Shown here: positions 34,306 through 43,795 of the stretch, in pieces
Position numbering within the stretch: the stretch's first letter is position 1
Layout of the letters: every line of letters begins with the position of its first letter
Source: Mesorhizobium sp. M4B.F.Ca.ET.058.02.1.1
Lineage (GTDB): Bacteria; Pseudomonadota; Alphaproteobacteria; Rhizobiales; Rhizobiaceae
NCBI RefSeq assembly: GCF_003952505.1
Contig: NZ_CP034450.1
Span: 1,736,001-1,800,000, forward strand
Direction: 5' to 3'
DNA: 64,000 bases
The notes under the pieces: generated by a model
Database searches by the model: none
What the model saw: the letters and a program-made list of their open reading frames with translations, nothing else
Told to the model about the DNA's origin: nothing
Position numbers and translations under genes: made by a program

Positions 34306-34650
34306 CTAGGCTGTGCCCGACCTGCTTTTGGCGGTGCGGCCTGCCCTTTTCTCGATGCTTTCGAGCTCGGCGGTGATCTCTTCCCGCGAGCCGTGCTCAA
34401 GACCGACAACGTCGTTTCTCGCGGCATCCAGCGCCACGATGATTTCGTTGAGCTTGGCCTGTATGGCCGAGGTGTCGCGATAGTTCTGGATCAGCACCAC
34501 TCCCGTCAAGGCAATGGCGGAAATCGACAGGATGTAGGTCCCGACCGTCGAACTCGCCACGAGCGCGCATAAAAGCGCGGCGGCCAACATGACATAGAAC
34601 CCCGGCGGCTTCGAAAAGAACTCCGCAAGAAAGTAAAGCGGCCGGTCCAT
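34306..34650 (-). CDS. low-affinity iron permease-like membrane protein
   Basis: 114 residues. Two membrane helices at about 18-37 and 40-58 are followed by VVLIQNYRDTSAIQAKLNEIIVALDAARNDVVGLE, which is the conserved C-terminal signature of bacterial low-affinity iron permease family proteins. A direct role in iron uptake is unproven for the bacterial members. ATG 34650 has GGGAGA about 8 bases upstream. The frame stays open to 34905 but composition and ribosome site favour 34650. Confidence 0.75.
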   Translation of the reverse strand: MDRPLYFLAEFFSKPPGFYVMLAAALLCALVASSTVGTYILSISAIALTGVVLIQNYRDTSAIQAKLNEIIVALDAARNDVVGLEHGSREEITAELESIEKRAGRTAKSRSGTA

Positions 34651-35021
34651 GGCGCGTCTCCCATTGTTGCCTTCAATGCCCCAATGGCGGTTCGGTTGCC
34701 TCGGGAACAAAACGAAAGGCGGCAGATTAACGCTCAGGCCGGCGTGCCAAGGAGATCTGCCATGGGCCTTTTCGGAAATACTTTTCCTGGCCTGATCGGA
34801 AAGCAGCCGCCGGCCGGGAAGAGCGGCGAAATGCGCAATGCGACCGGTGCCGGCCCGGCGATCGCCGCGCATTCCAAGGACGCCAAGACATTCCAAGGAC
34901 GCCAAGACAAGGGCGGCCGCTGGTCAGAACCGCGCCGCCGCGCGCAAGGCGAAGACCGGGAGCTGGCTGCCTTGACGACGTGGCGGGAGCGGTGGCCGGT
35001 ACGCGGGACATCGAGGCGTTG
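34651..35021. other. 371-base intergenic region
   Basis: It lies between divergent genes. It has a short direct repeat at 34870-34912 (CAAGGACGCCAAGACATTC followed by CAAGGACGCCAAGACA) and no gene that I can support. Confidence 0.45.
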
Positions 35022-36022
35022 ATGGCGATGATCTGGGCCTTGTTGAAAGAGAGCGCCACCGGCTTCGTCAACGACAATGCCTTGAGCCGGGGGCAGCTCT
35101 CGCCTTCTATGCCGCAACCTCGCTGGCGCCCATCCTGCTGATCGTGGTGGCAATCTCCGGGATCGTGGTCGGGCACCAGGCGGCGGAACTTGCACTGTCG
35201 GCGCAGATCTCCGGACTGATGGGCGCGCAGAGCGCGGAGCTATTCCGCGCCACGCTGGAGTCGGCGTCGAACCAGACAAGCGGAACATGGGCCGCCATAG
35301 TCGGACTGGTCACGCTGCTCGCCACCGCATCCGGGGTTTTCGGCGAGATGCAGCTCGCGCTCAACACCATCTGGAAAGTCGAGCCAACCGACACGTCCCT
35401 GTCGAGAATCGTGCGGGCACGCGCCGCAAGCCTCGGGCTGGTGGCCGCGTTGGGCTTTCTTTTGCTGGTCTCCTTGATCGCCAGCGCGGCGATCTCGGCG
35501 TTGGCTGCGACGCTGAATGCGTATCTGCCGTTTGGCGAGGCGATAGCCAGCGTGCTGAACACGATCCTGTCGTTCGTTCTGACGGCGGTGCTGTTCGCCG
35601 CCATCTACAAGCTTTTGCCGGATCGGTCGCTGGCGTGGCGCGATGTCGGCCTTGGCGCGCTGGTGACGGCGGCGCTTTTCACCGTCGGTAAATCTGCGAT
35701 CGGCTGGTATCTGGGCGCCAGCACGATCGCCTCATCCTACGGCGCCGCCGGCGGCCTGATCGTCACGCTGCTGTGGGTCTATTATTCTTCGCAGATCTTC
35801 CTCTTCGGCGCCGAGTTGACGCGCGCCTATTCAATCCGCCGCGGGTCGAGGCCGGACATGGGTCCCGTCGTGGCGCAGGACGCTGCCGCGAACAAGGCCG
35901 TCACGGCCGCCGAAACCGAGCCACAATCGCGAGGCGTCACCTGGGTCTCGATCCTGGTCGCGACCTGCGCCGGCTCAATCCTTGCGCTCATGCTCGCTCG
36001 GGAGCGCCGCGCGGATCCATGA
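35022..36022 (+). pseudogene. YihY/BrkB family membrane protein, frameshifted in a G run
   Basis: Reading across the frameshift gives 333 residues. The N-terminus IWALLKESATGFVNDNALSRG starts at ATG 35022 (GAGG upstream); the second frame continues ALAFYAATSLAPILLIVVAI and includes YKLLPDRSLAWRDVGLGAL, YGAAGGLIVTLLWVYYSSQIFLFGAEL, the family's membrane core. The break is in five Gs at 35090-35094, where six are needed. YihY/BrkB proteins are inner-membrane proteins of uncertain role (not RNase BN). If the G run is read wrongly, the gene is intact; an inner ATG at 35144 gives 292 residues lacking the first helix. Confidence 0.87.
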
Positions 36023-36662
36023 CCGCGCCGCCAAATACTGTCTCATTGCGAATGGCGTGCTGAAGGAGGCGACCGTCGCCACGCCTCCGGTCCGCGCGAC
36101 AACATATGTTATAGCTCGATCGGCGGGATGCTCGTAACTTCGGCTCGCTTTGCATGTCTGGGCGAGCTCGGCGAAGAGGCGGCTCGGCCGAAGGTCGGGA
36201 ATGCGTGGAAACCCAGGCCTATCCCGCCATCTCCCACCATATCTTGCTGCACCGCACAATGTCGCACTGCCCTGAGTCATTCGCCCAAGGTCAATCATCC
36301 GGAGATTTTCATCAAATATCAAACAAGCACTCGCGAAAGTTGCGCGCCTCTTACCCAGAACACAACCTGATGAATACTTTTAGACCAACAGAACAAGCGT
36401 CGGATTTCTTGCACGACACCCCGACGCACTGGGGCGCAATTGGCAAAAATGGCGAAAACTGGGCGAATTTGCGCCTTTTGTCGGCGCCGCGATCACGATT
36501 TTATTTCAAGACGGTAAACATTTTGTGTTGCGGCGCAGCATTCCATGCTACATTCGTTAGCTATTGCGAATATGCCGTGGAGGAGATGAGCAGTTTGGGC
36601 CTTCTGCTGACCGGCATCGATATCAATCCAGCCTCAGCGGAAGACGCCGGCGGACGCGGCTG
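36023..36662. other. 640-base intergenic region, AT-richer, upstream of the glycan operon
   Basis: Base composition from about 36250 to 36570 is much more AT-rich than the surroundings. It contains several AT tracts (ATTTTCATCAAATATC, GATTTTATTTC) as expected for a regulated promoter, and ATTCG...CGAAT arms around 36555-36574. No gene with a ribosome site is seen. Confidence 0.5.
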
Positions 36663-37832
36663 ATGGCAAACGCCCGCGACATACAGCTCGATGCGCTGCG
36701 CGCCGTCGCGGTGACGATGGTGCTCTATGCCCACTTCCTGGCGCCCGGCGGGGCTTCTTTTGTCGGCCATCTCGGCGTCAGGCTGTTCTTCGTGCTGTCC
36801 GGCTTCCTGATCACGCGGCTGCTCATCGACGCGCGCGACGCCGCCGCGTACGAGGCGGGGCCGGCGCTGCGGGCCTTCTACATCCGGCGCATGCTCAGGA
36901 TCTTCCCGCCCTATTTCGCGGTGCTGGGCCTGGTCTGGCTGACCGACCTCGAACATTCCCGGGGCTCGCTTATCTGGCACGCGCTCTATCTCTCCAATTT
37001 CTGGTACGCGCTGCGCAACGAGTGGACGCCCTGGCTGCTCTGCCATTTCTGGAGCCTCAGCATCGAGGAGCAATTCTATCTCGCCTGGCCGCTGATCGTG
37101 CTTCTGGCGCCGCGCCGGCGCATCGAGGCGATCGTCACTGGCGTGATCTTGTTGTCGCTCGCCTACCGCTTCTACTGGCCGGTGACCGCCGTGCCGACAC
37201 TTGCCCGCGATCTGCTGCCGCCAGCCTCGATGGACGCGCTGGCCTGCGGCGCGCTGCTTGCGGCGCGCCGCGCCAGGGGCGCTGACCTGCCGCGCTGGAT
37301 GCAGCTCGGCTGGCCGGTTTTCGCAACCCTGTTCCTGGCGATCCAGTGGTTCGTCCCGGCGCCGGCAAACCCGATGCTGGAATGGGCGCACTGGCTGCTG
37401 CTGCAGGTGCTGCCGCTGGTGCCACTGGTGGTTCTGGTCACGGCCTTCTCGCGAGGCGTCGGCGGCTTCATCGGCAAGCTCGCGGAATTGCCACCCGCGC
37501 TTGCCCTTGGCCGCATCAGCTACGGCATCTATCTCTACCACCCGATCCTGCTGGCCTATGCCGTCAAGGCGCAGCCGTGGATTCCGCTCAACGTCTCCGA
37601 ACAGGGGCCGGGCCGTTTCCTGGTCGCGGGCGCGGCCACCATCATTGTCGCCGCAGTTTCCTGGACGGTTTTCGAAAAACCGCTCAACGGCTTCAAGCGT
37701 CACTTTCCCTACGTCGCGCGCCGCGCTCACCCGCGCAGCGCGGGCGACACTGGCCGGTTGACCTTTCCCGGCGTGTCGCCCGATCATCGCGCGGCAGGGC
37801 TCGACCTGTCGCGCACGGAGGCACGCCGATGA
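36663..37832 (+). CDS. acyltransferase family 3 (OafA/ExoZ-like)
   Basis: 389 residues with about ten membrane helices. The N-terminus LDALRAVAVTMVLYAHFLAPGG carries the catalytic-type His, then RRMLRIFPPYF and WSLSIEEQFYLAWPL, the standard acyltransferase-3 motifs. These proteins O-acylate (usually acetylate) sugars of polysaccharides at the inner membrane. ATG 36663 follows a weak ribosome site. Its stop overlaps the next start by 4 bases (ATGA), so it is the first gene of a four-gene operon. Confidence 0.92.
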   Translation: MANARDIQLDALRAVAVTMVLYAHFLAPGGASFVGHLGVRLFFVLSGFLITRLLIDARDAAAYEAGPALRAFYIRRMLRIFPPYFAVLGLVWLTDLEHSRGSLIWHALYLSNFWYALRNEWTPWLLCHFWSLSIEEQFYLAWPLIVLLAPRRRIEAIVTGVILLSLAYRFYWPVTAVPTLARDLLPPASMDALACGALLAARRARGADLPRWMQLGWPVFATLFLAIQWFVPAPANPMLEWAHWLLLQVLPLVPLVVLVTAFSRGVGGFIGKLAELPPALALGRISYGIYLYHPILLAYAVKAQPWIPLNVSEQGPGRFLVAGAATIIVAAVSWTVFEKPLNGFKRHFPYVARRAHPRSAGDTGRLTFPGVSPDHRAAGLDLSRTEARR

Positions 37833-38941
37833 CCGCCGCGCCGCTCGTTTCCGTGCTTTTGCCCGTCTACAATGCCGGGCCCTATATCGCCGCCGCGATC
37901 GGCTCGATCCTGCGCCAGGACTACGATCGCCTCGAGGTGATCGCGATCGATGACGGGTCGAGCGACAACTCGCTGGAAATCCTCGAGCGCCACCGCAAGG
38001 CCGACAGCCGCGTCAGGCTCGTCTCGCGCGAAAACCGCGGCCTCGTCGCCACGCTGAATGAAGGGCTGCAGCTCGCCCGGGGCGAACTGGTCGCCCGTAT
38101 GGACGCCGACGACTTCGCCTATCCGTGGCGCCTGTCGCGCCAGGTGGCACTGTTTGCCGAACGGCCGGAGCTCGGCTTCTGCGGCGCCGGCATAGACATG
38201 CTGCAGCACGGCCGCATCAAGAGCGGCTCGCTCGATCCGGTGTTCAAGGTCGGCCGCATCCCGATCCTGTCGCAGTTCTTCACCATCTTCATGCACCCCA
38301 CCGTGGTCTACAATCGCCAGGTCATCGGCGACGACAGCCTGCACTACGATCCGCAATACAGGCATGCCGAGGATTTCGACCTCTTCCGGCGCCTCGCCGC
38401 CCGCTACCCGGCGGCGATGATGCCGGAGAACCTGCTTGTCTACCGCATCCATCCGGGCAGCGTGACCAGCCGGCATTGCGAGGAGATGCGCCGCACGCAT
38501 CTCAGGATCGTGGCCGAGAATCTCGAGGGCGAGGGCCTGGCGCAGGCGACGCAGGACCTGCGCGCCATCGGCGAGAACGTTTCGTTCGACACGGTCGCCC
38601 GCGCGGCCCAATTCATCGTTGCGCTGGAGGAGCGGATCGCCTCACTGCCCGACGAGACACGGCCAAGCTTCGCCGCCGGCGCGCTCAACCTTTTCTATTT
38701 CCTCTACCAGCTCGTCGGCGACGAGAAGAGGCCGCCGCTGACGCGTGAGCTGCTGACGCGGACGGCGAAATGGGACGCCATCCGCCGCCGAGAGAAATAC
38801 GCGCTTGGCCCCGGCAACTGGGCTCCCTGGCTCAGCCTCGCCTCGATCACCGCCAGCAAGAAGGCCGACCGGCTGGCCTATCATTTCAAGGCCAGGCCGG
38901 AAGCCGAGGTGCTGAAGCCTTTTCGATTGGGGCTGGCATGA
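37829..38941 (+). CDS. family 2 glycosyltransferase, operon gene 2
   Basis: 370 residues. GT-A domain: VSVLLPVYNAGPYIAAAIGSI, VIAIDDGSSDNSLEIL, RMDADDFAYPWRLSRQ (metal site), and a later HAEDFDLFRRLA segment for acceptor binding. The C-terminal 120 residues are helical. No membrane helix is seen, so it is cytoplasmic or peripheral. ATG 37829 overlaps the acyltransferase stop (ATGA), and its stop overlaps the next gene the same way. The sugar and linkage are unknown. Confidence 0.93.
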   Translation: MTAAPLVSVLLPVYNAGPYIAAAIGSILRQDYDRLEVIAIDDGSSDNSLEILERHRKADSRVRLVSRENRGLVATLNEGLQLARGELVARMDADDFAYPWRLSRQVALFAERPELGFCGAGIDMLQHGRIKSGSLDPVFKVGRIPILSQFFTIFMHPTVVYNRQVIGDDSLHYDPQYRHAEDFDLFRRLAARYPAAMMPENLLVYRIHPGSVTSRHCEEMRRTHLRIVAENLEGEGLAQATQDLRAIGENVSFDTVARAAQFIVALEERIASLPDETRPSFAAGALNLFYFLYQLVGDEKRPPLTRELLTRTAKWDAIRRREKYALGPGNWAPWLSLASITASKKADRLAYHFKARPEAEVLKPFRLGLA

Positions 38942-39945
38942 TCGACAAGCCAGTCGTCCAGCCCGCGCGCCCGCCCTCACCCGCCCGCCAGCGGCCGGAG
39001 GTTTCCTTCATCGTCTGCTCGCGCGACCGCGTCGCTGTGCTGGAAGCCTGCATCGCCTCCATCCAGGCAGCCTGCCGGGCGCATGCGGCCTTCCCGGCCG
39101 AGCTGGTGGTGGTCGACAACGGCTCGCGCGACGGCACGCCAGAGCGCCTGGCGGCAATCGCCGAGGCTTCGACCATCCCGATCACCGCGATTCTCGAGTC
39201 GCGCCCCGGACTGGCGGCGGCGCGCAATGCCGGGTTGGCGCGGGCGCGTGGCCGCGTGCTGGTCTTCGTCGACGACGACTGCAAGCTCGACCGGACCTAT
39301 CTGCGCGACCTGCAGCGGCATTATGCGAGCGGCGAGAAATGGCTGATCCGGGGCGGCCGGGTCGAGCTTGGCGACGCGCGCGACCTGCCCTTCACCATCA
39401 AGCGCTGCGAACAGCGCCAGCGGCTGACGCCGGCCGTCCATCCGGGCGGCTTCGTGCTTGGCTGCAACATGACCATGCACCGCGACGTCGCCGCGCGCAT
39501 CGGCCCCTTCGACGAGCGCTTCGGCGCCGGCGGCGCGCTGCGCTCGGCGGAAGACACCGACTATCTGGTGCGGGCGATGCTCATCGGCATGCCGGTCGAA
39601 TATGTGCCCGACATGACAATCTTCCACCATCACGGACGCCGTGACCGCGAGGCAATCGACCGGCTGCACCGCGACTATCATTTCGGCAATGGCGCGCTCT
39701 GCCTGAAGCATGTCCGCCGCGCGCCCTGGCTGCTGCGCCATTTCTACTGGGCGGCGCGCGCGGCTCTGCGCGAGCTTGCCGGCGGGCCCAAGTTCGATCC
39801 TGAGCTCAGGCTGTCGCATTGGCCCGTCGTCGCCATGAACCTGGCCGGCGCGGCGAAGTTCGCACTGCTTGTCATCGCAAGGCGGCCGGTGCCGGAGCCA
39901 ACGGGCCGCGCCGAAGCGGGCGAAGCCGAGGCCAGGGCGCGATGA
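38938..39945 (+). CDS. family 2 glycosyltransferase, operon gene 3
   Basis: 335 residues. GT-A motifs: VSFIVCSRDRVAVLEACIASI, LVVVDNGSRDGT, VFVDDDCKLD (metal site) and GAGGALRSAEDTDYLVRAM. It is of different sequence from the neighbour, so it likely adds another sugar or makes another linkage. The C-terminal hydrophobic part (VVAMNLAGAAKFALLVIA) may associate with the membrane. ATG 38938 overlaps the previous stop by 4 bases. Confidence 0.92.
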   Translation: MIDKPVVQPARPPSPARQRPEVSFIVCSRDRVAVLEACIASIQAACRAHAAFPAELVVVDNGSRDGTPERLAAIAEASTIPITAILESRPGLAAARNAGLARARGRVLVFVDDDCKLDRTYLRDLQRHYASGEKWLIRGGRVELGDARDLPFTIKRCEQRQRLTPAVHPGGFVLGCNMTMHRDVAARIGPFDERFGAGGALRSAEDTDYLVRAMLIGMPVEYVPDMTIFHHHGRRDREAIDRLHRDYHFGNGALCLKHVRRAPWLLRHFYWAARAALRELAGGPKFDPELRLSHWPVVAMNLAGAAKFALLVIARRPVPEPTGRAEAGEAEARAR

Positions 39946-41720
39946 TCCGGCCGCTGCCACCGGCGCTCTCGATGCTGCGCGGCGCGCTGGGCGGCAGGCT
40001 GATGCGCCTCTTGCCGGTCGTGGTGTTGCTTGGGCTTGCCGCCGCGGCGCTCGAAGGCCTCGGCATCGGCCTGATCATCCCGCTGCTCGGCATCATCATG
40101 GGCCATGGCGACGCTTCCGGCATGGGCGGCTTCTCGGCGCTGCTGCAGAAGGTCGGCGCCGGGCTCGGCGAGCGCGAGCGGCTGGTCGCCATTTCGGCGG
40201 CGATCCTCGGCTCGATCCTGCTCAAGAACCTGCTCGGCTTCGCCAACACGGTGCTGACCGCCCATATCTACGGCAAGGCGAGCTTCGCGATCCGCAGCGC
40301 GCTGTCGGAACGGCTCCTGCGGATCGGCTATCCCTTCTTCCTGCGGCAGAGCCCCGGCCGGCTGCTCAACATCATCTCCAACGAATCGTGGCGCGCGTCC
40401 GACGCCATCCAGGCCCTGCTCGGTTCGATCGTCAGCGCCTCGGCGGCGGTCATCCTGCTTGCTTTCCTGCTGCTTCTGTCCTGGCAGATGACTCTGCTGG
40501 TGACGCTGGGGCTGGCGCTCGTCCAGCTGGCGCACGCGATGCTGTCGGCGCAGCTCAAGGCGCCGAGCCGCAGCGTCGCGGCGCGCAACAGCGCGCTTGC
40601 CTCGCAGATGCTGCATCTGGTGCATGCCGGGCGCCTGATCCGCATCTTCGGCCAGGAGGACCGCGAGCAGGCTGCGTTCGACACGGCCTCCGACGGCGTG
40701 CGGCGCGCCGCCTTCGTGCTGGCGACCCGCCAGGGCGCGCTGCCGCCGCTGACCGAGGTGCTGCATGCGCTGCTGTTCCTGGCGACGGTGATCGCCGCCT
40801 TTCTCGCCAATGTCAGCTTCCCGCTGACCGCCGCCTTCCTCATCCTGCTTTACCGGCTGCAGCCGCATATGCGCGCACTGCAGATGTCGTGGAGCCAGTT
40901 GCAGGGGCTGTCCGGATCGCTGGAGGAAGTGAGCTGGCTGCTGGACCCCGCCGGCAAGCCAGCGCCACCGCTAGGCAGCTTGCCGTTTCCGGGGCTTGGG
41001 GAACGCATTGCCTTCGAGGGCGTGAGCTTCACCTATGCCAGCGAGGAGCAGCGCGCGGCGGTGCTGCACGCCGCGACATTCGACATCAAGGCGGGACGCT
41101 CGACGGCGCTGATCGGCCGCTCCGGCGCCGGCAAGACGACGATCGTCAACCTCCTGTGCCGCTTCGTCGAGCCGGATGGCGGCCAGATCCTCGTCGACGG
41201 CGCGCCGCTTGACCAGATCGATCCGTCCGGCTGGCGCCGCCACATCGCCTTGGCCAGCCAGGAGCTGGAGTTGGTCGACGGCACCATCCTCGACAACATC
41301 ACCTATGGCCACGACACCGCCACGGCCGCTGACGCCGAGCGCGCGGCGCGGCTTGCCGAGGCGCATGAGTTCATCGAGCGCCTGCCGCAGGGCTACCAGA
41401 CGGTCGCCGGCTATCGCGGCGTCAACCTGTCGGCCGGGCAGCGGCAGCGCATCGCGCTGGCGCGGGCGCTGGTGCGCGACCCCGACATACTGATCCTCGA
41501 CGAGGCCACCAACGCGGTCGACGGGCTGTCGGAAGCGGCGATCGTCGAAACGCTGAAGTCGCGCGCCGGGCGGCGCACGACACTGGTCATCAGCCACCAT
41601 CACTCAACGATCTCGTTCTGCGACGACGTGGTCATCCTCGACCATGGCAGGGTGAAGAAGCAGGCGCCGTTCGCGACGCTGGCCGCGCGCAGCATGGACG
41701 AGCTCTACCAGCCGGAGTGA
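39942..41720 (+). CDS. ABC exporter with fused permease and ATPase, operon gene 4
   Basis: 592 residues. A six-helix exporter domain at about 15-320 is followed by the ATPase: Walker A GRSGAGKTT at about 391, signature NLSAGQRQR at about 495, Walker B DILILDEAT at about 516, H-loop SHHHS. It is of the MsbA/lipid-flippase type, and as the last gene of an acyltransferase-GT-GT operon it probably flips or exports a lipid-linked glycan. As in the T1SS exporter, the signature is LSAGQ. ATG 39942 overlaps the glycosyltransferase stop by 4 bases. Confidence 0.93.
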   Translation: MIRPLPPALSMLRGALGGRLMRLLPVVVLLGLAAAALEGLGIGLIIPLLGIIMGHGDASGMGGFSALLQKVGAGLGERERLVAISAAILGSILLKNLLGFANTVLTAHIYGKASFAIRSALSERLLRIGYPFFLRQSPGRLLNIISNESWRASDAIQALLGSIVSASAAVILLAFLLLLSWQMTLLVTLGLALVQLAHAMLSAQLKAPSRSVAARNSALASQMLHLVHAGRLIRIFGQEDREQAAFDTASDGVRRAAFVLATRQGALPPLTEVLHALLFLATVIAAFLANVSFPLTAAFLILLYRLQPHMRALQMSWSQLQGLSGSLEEVSWLLDPAGKPAPPLGSLPFPGLGERIAFEGVSFTYASEEQRAAVLHAATFDIKAGRSTALIGRSGAGKTTIVNLLCRFVEPDGGQILVDGAPLDQIDPSGWRRHIALASQELELVDGTILDNITYGHDTATAADAERAARLAEAHEFIERLPQGYQTVAGYRGVNLSAGQRQRIALARALVRDPDILILDEATNAVDGLSEAAIVETLKSRAGRRTTLVISHHHSTISFCDDVVILDHGRVKKQAPFATLAARSMDELYQPE

Positions 41721-41733
41721 GGAGTTTTCCTCG

Positions 41734-41751
41734 CCCCCACGGTGGTGGGGG
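41734..41751. repeat. CCCCCAC/GTGGGGG hairpin after the exporter gene
   Basis: 7-bp arms with a 4-base loop, 14 bases past the stop and followed by AGAGG. An element of the same sequence follows another gene at 51700-51717. No T run, so terminator activity is doubtful. Confidence 0.6.
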
Positions 41752-41776
41752 AGAGGTGGCCAAGCCTCGCCAGAAC

Positions 41777-43195
41777 CTAAGACGCGTGCAACCGGCGGCG
41801 CGCCCGCCGGCGATGCGTGGGGTGCGCGGGATCGGCGACCACACCGGCGATCTCGACGACATTGTCCTCGCGGGTCCTGGCGGCGGTGACCCGGTGCAGG
41901 CGCTCATAGGGCAGCAGTTCCTTGATGCGGGCGTTGAGCGTGGCGACCTCGGCGCGCAGGTCCTCGCATTCCTGCTTCTGAATATCGAGCTCGATCTGCT
42001 CGGAGGCCTGCTGCAGCGAAAGCTGCGAGAGATTGGCGTTGATGGCCGAGAGGTTCATCTTGTCGGTTTCGCTCTCGCTCCGCAGCGCCGCCAGCTTCTC
42101 GTCGGCGATCTGCTTTTCGGCGAGCGCGTCGCTGGCCTGCGCCTTGAGCCTGGCGATCTCGGCGGCCGCCTCGCTCGTCTCGCTCGCGGCATGCTCCAGC
42201 CGCGCCTGCAGATCCTGGATCTCGGAACGCAGGCCGCGCATCTCCGCTTGACCGCGGGCAAGCTCGGCCTCGCGGTCGCCCTTCATGAGATTGGTCGCCT
42301 CGGCCGATTCCTGGAGCTTCGCCTGCGCGCTCTCCAGCGCCTTCTGCAGCCGCGCCTCCTCCTTCTCGCTCCGGCCGAGCGCCGCCACCAGATCGGTGAC
42401 GCGGGCCGTGTCGGTGGCATGCGAGGCGGCGACCTCGTCCAGCTTGTGGCGCGCCTCGGCCTCGCGCTTCTGCGACTGGTCGAGGTCGATCGCCAGGCTG
42501 ACCTGCTTTTCCCTCAGCATCTTGCATTCGCTGGCGCTCCGGTTGGCCTCGACGGCCTTGGCCGAAAGCTGCTTGGCGATGTCGCCGAACTCGGCCTCGC
42601 GCCGGGCGCCGGCATTGGCCGCCTCGACGAGCTCGAGCCTCGCCGCCGCGAGCGCCGCGCGCAGCGTCTCGCGCTCCTGCACCAGGGCCGCCTCGCGCTG
42701 CTGCAGCGCCTCGAAGGCGCCGTCGCGCTCGCGCTGCCTGCGCCCCGCCTCGGCGAGTTGATCCGACAGCGCACGCTGCTCGCCGGCAAGTCCGGCATTG
42801 GTGAGTTCCATCTCGTTGGCGCGCAAGATGTCGCCGTGCAGTATGCCGAGGAATTCGCGCGTCAGATGGTGCGAGGTGGCGACCTCGGAGAGCTTGCCGG
42901 AGATCTCCTCCAGATGCCCCTGCGCGTCGCGGAACAGGCCGTCGAGGGCGCCGAGCGCGGCAAGCCGGGTCTGCGTGTGCGGGGTCAGCCGTGGCGGGTG
43001 TTCGGGACTGTCCGCATCGGCCTCGGGCCGTGGGCCGTCGCCTTCCTCCGTGGGATCGGCATCCCCGGCGCTGGCGTCCTCCAATGGCAGCTCTTCATCG
43101 AGACAGGCATCGAATGCTTCCGCCAAATCCGTCTGGAGCTCCTCGAAAGCTCTGTCCACCTCATCGGCACGCTTGATCAGCTTCTTGAAGTTCAT
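41777..43195 (-). CDS. long coiled-coil protein next to the min locus
   Basis: 472 residues. After an N-terminal helix MNFKKLIKRADEVDRAFEEL and an acidic linker (about 40-75), residues about 80-430 are almost unbroken coiled coil rich in Ala, Glu, Gln, Arg and Leu (for example ETLRAALAAARLELVEAANA). The C-terminus is basic (HRRRARRRLHAS). No signal or membrane segment. This architecture suits a scaffold such as a polarity or division protein, but no family is recognised. ATG 43195 has AGAAGGTG 7 bases upstream. A CtrA-like site lies 37-51 bases upstream. Confidence 0.8.
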   Translation of the reverse strand: MNFKKLIKRADEVDRAFEELQTDLAEAFDACLDEELPLEDASAGDADPTEEGDGPRPEADADSPEHPPRLTPHTQTRLAALGALDGLFRDAQGHLEEISGKLSEVATSHHLTREFLGILHGDILRANEMELTNAGLAGEQRALSDQLAEAGRRQRERDGAFEALQQREAALVQERETLRAALAAARLELVEAANAGARREAEFGDIAKQLSAKAVEANRSASECKMLREKQVSLAIDLDQSQKREAEARHKLDEVAASHATDTARVTDLVAALGRSEKEEARLQKALESAQAKLQESAEATNLMKGDREAELARGQAEMRGLRSEIQDLQARLEHAASETSEAAAEIARLKAQASDALAEKQIADEKLAALRSESETDKMNLSAINANLSQLSLQQASEQIELDIQKQECEDLRAEVATLNARIKELLPYERLHRVTAARTREDNVVEIAGVVADPAHPTHRRRARRRLHAS

Positions 43196-43231
43196 GACCG
43201 AACACCTTCTACACACACACAGTCTTGATAC

Positions 43232-43246
43232 TTAACGAATTGCTAA
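43232..43246 (-). promoter_or_regulatory. CtrA-like site upstream of the coiled-coil gene
   Basis: TTAA-N7-CTAA (TTAACGAATTGCTAA), one base off the CtrA consensus TTAA-N7-TTAA and close to the min site at 45517-45531. It lies 37 bases upstream of the coiled-coil gene start. Confidence 0.5.
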
Positions 43247-43369
43247 TGTTCCCTTCTACATCCGCCGCTTCCGCAAGGGAAGTCCCCCGATAGGACTAGC
43301 GCCTAGCGAGATTCCCGCCGCATCCGCTTTCGCGTTGCGCTCAAATCCGCGATTGACGATGGCCGAGTG

Positions 43370-43505
43370 GGGAAGGTGGCTCGGCGAAGCCGAGAGGGAG
43401 CGGCGCGCCGGCCCTTGAAATCGATCAGAGGGAACGCCAGCGTTGCAGGCTCCCTCACCGGCCGCTGCGCGGCCACCTCTCCCCCGCCTCTGGCGGGGGC
43501 GAGGA
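43370..43505. repeat. composite intergenic palindromic element
   Basis: It includes CCCCCGCC / GGCGGGGG (43481-43499) and the GGCCGCTGCGCGGCC palindrome; the CGCGGCCACCTC stretch is shared with 12432-12560. Located between minE and the coiled-coil gene. Confidence 0.65.
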
Positions 43506-43522
43506 ACTCAAATGCTGGTACC

Positions 43523-43795
43523 CTACCCCGCCAGCGCCAGCGGCGTGGCGCTCTTGTTGGGGATCTGGATGTCGATTTCCAGCGTCGACATGGTCTTGCC
43601 GCGCTCCATCGAGACCTGGAGGTAGTCCTGGTCGATCTGCACGTGCCTGGCAATGACCGCCATGATCTCCTCGCGCAGGACAGAGACGAGATCGGGCTGG
43701 CCGCGGCTCTGGCGCTCATAGGCGAGCAGCAGCTGCAGCCGCTCGCGCGCGACCGGCGCGCTGTTGCGCCGCTTGAAGAGGTCGAAAATGTTCAT
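43523..43795 (-). CDS. minE: cell division topological specificity factor MinE
   Basis: 90 residues. The N-terminal anti-MinCD helix [28 protein letters not shown] is followed by the topological specificity domain ([20 protein letters not shown]). It drives MinD off the membrane and so sets the site of the division septum at midcell. Length and motifs are normal. Its ATG (43795) overlaps the minD stop by 4 bases. Confidence 0.96.
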   Translation of the reverse strand: MNIFDLFKRRNSAPVARERLQLLLAYERQSRGQPDLVSVLREEIMAVIARHVQIDQDYLQVSMERGKTMSTLEIDIQIPNKSATPLALAG

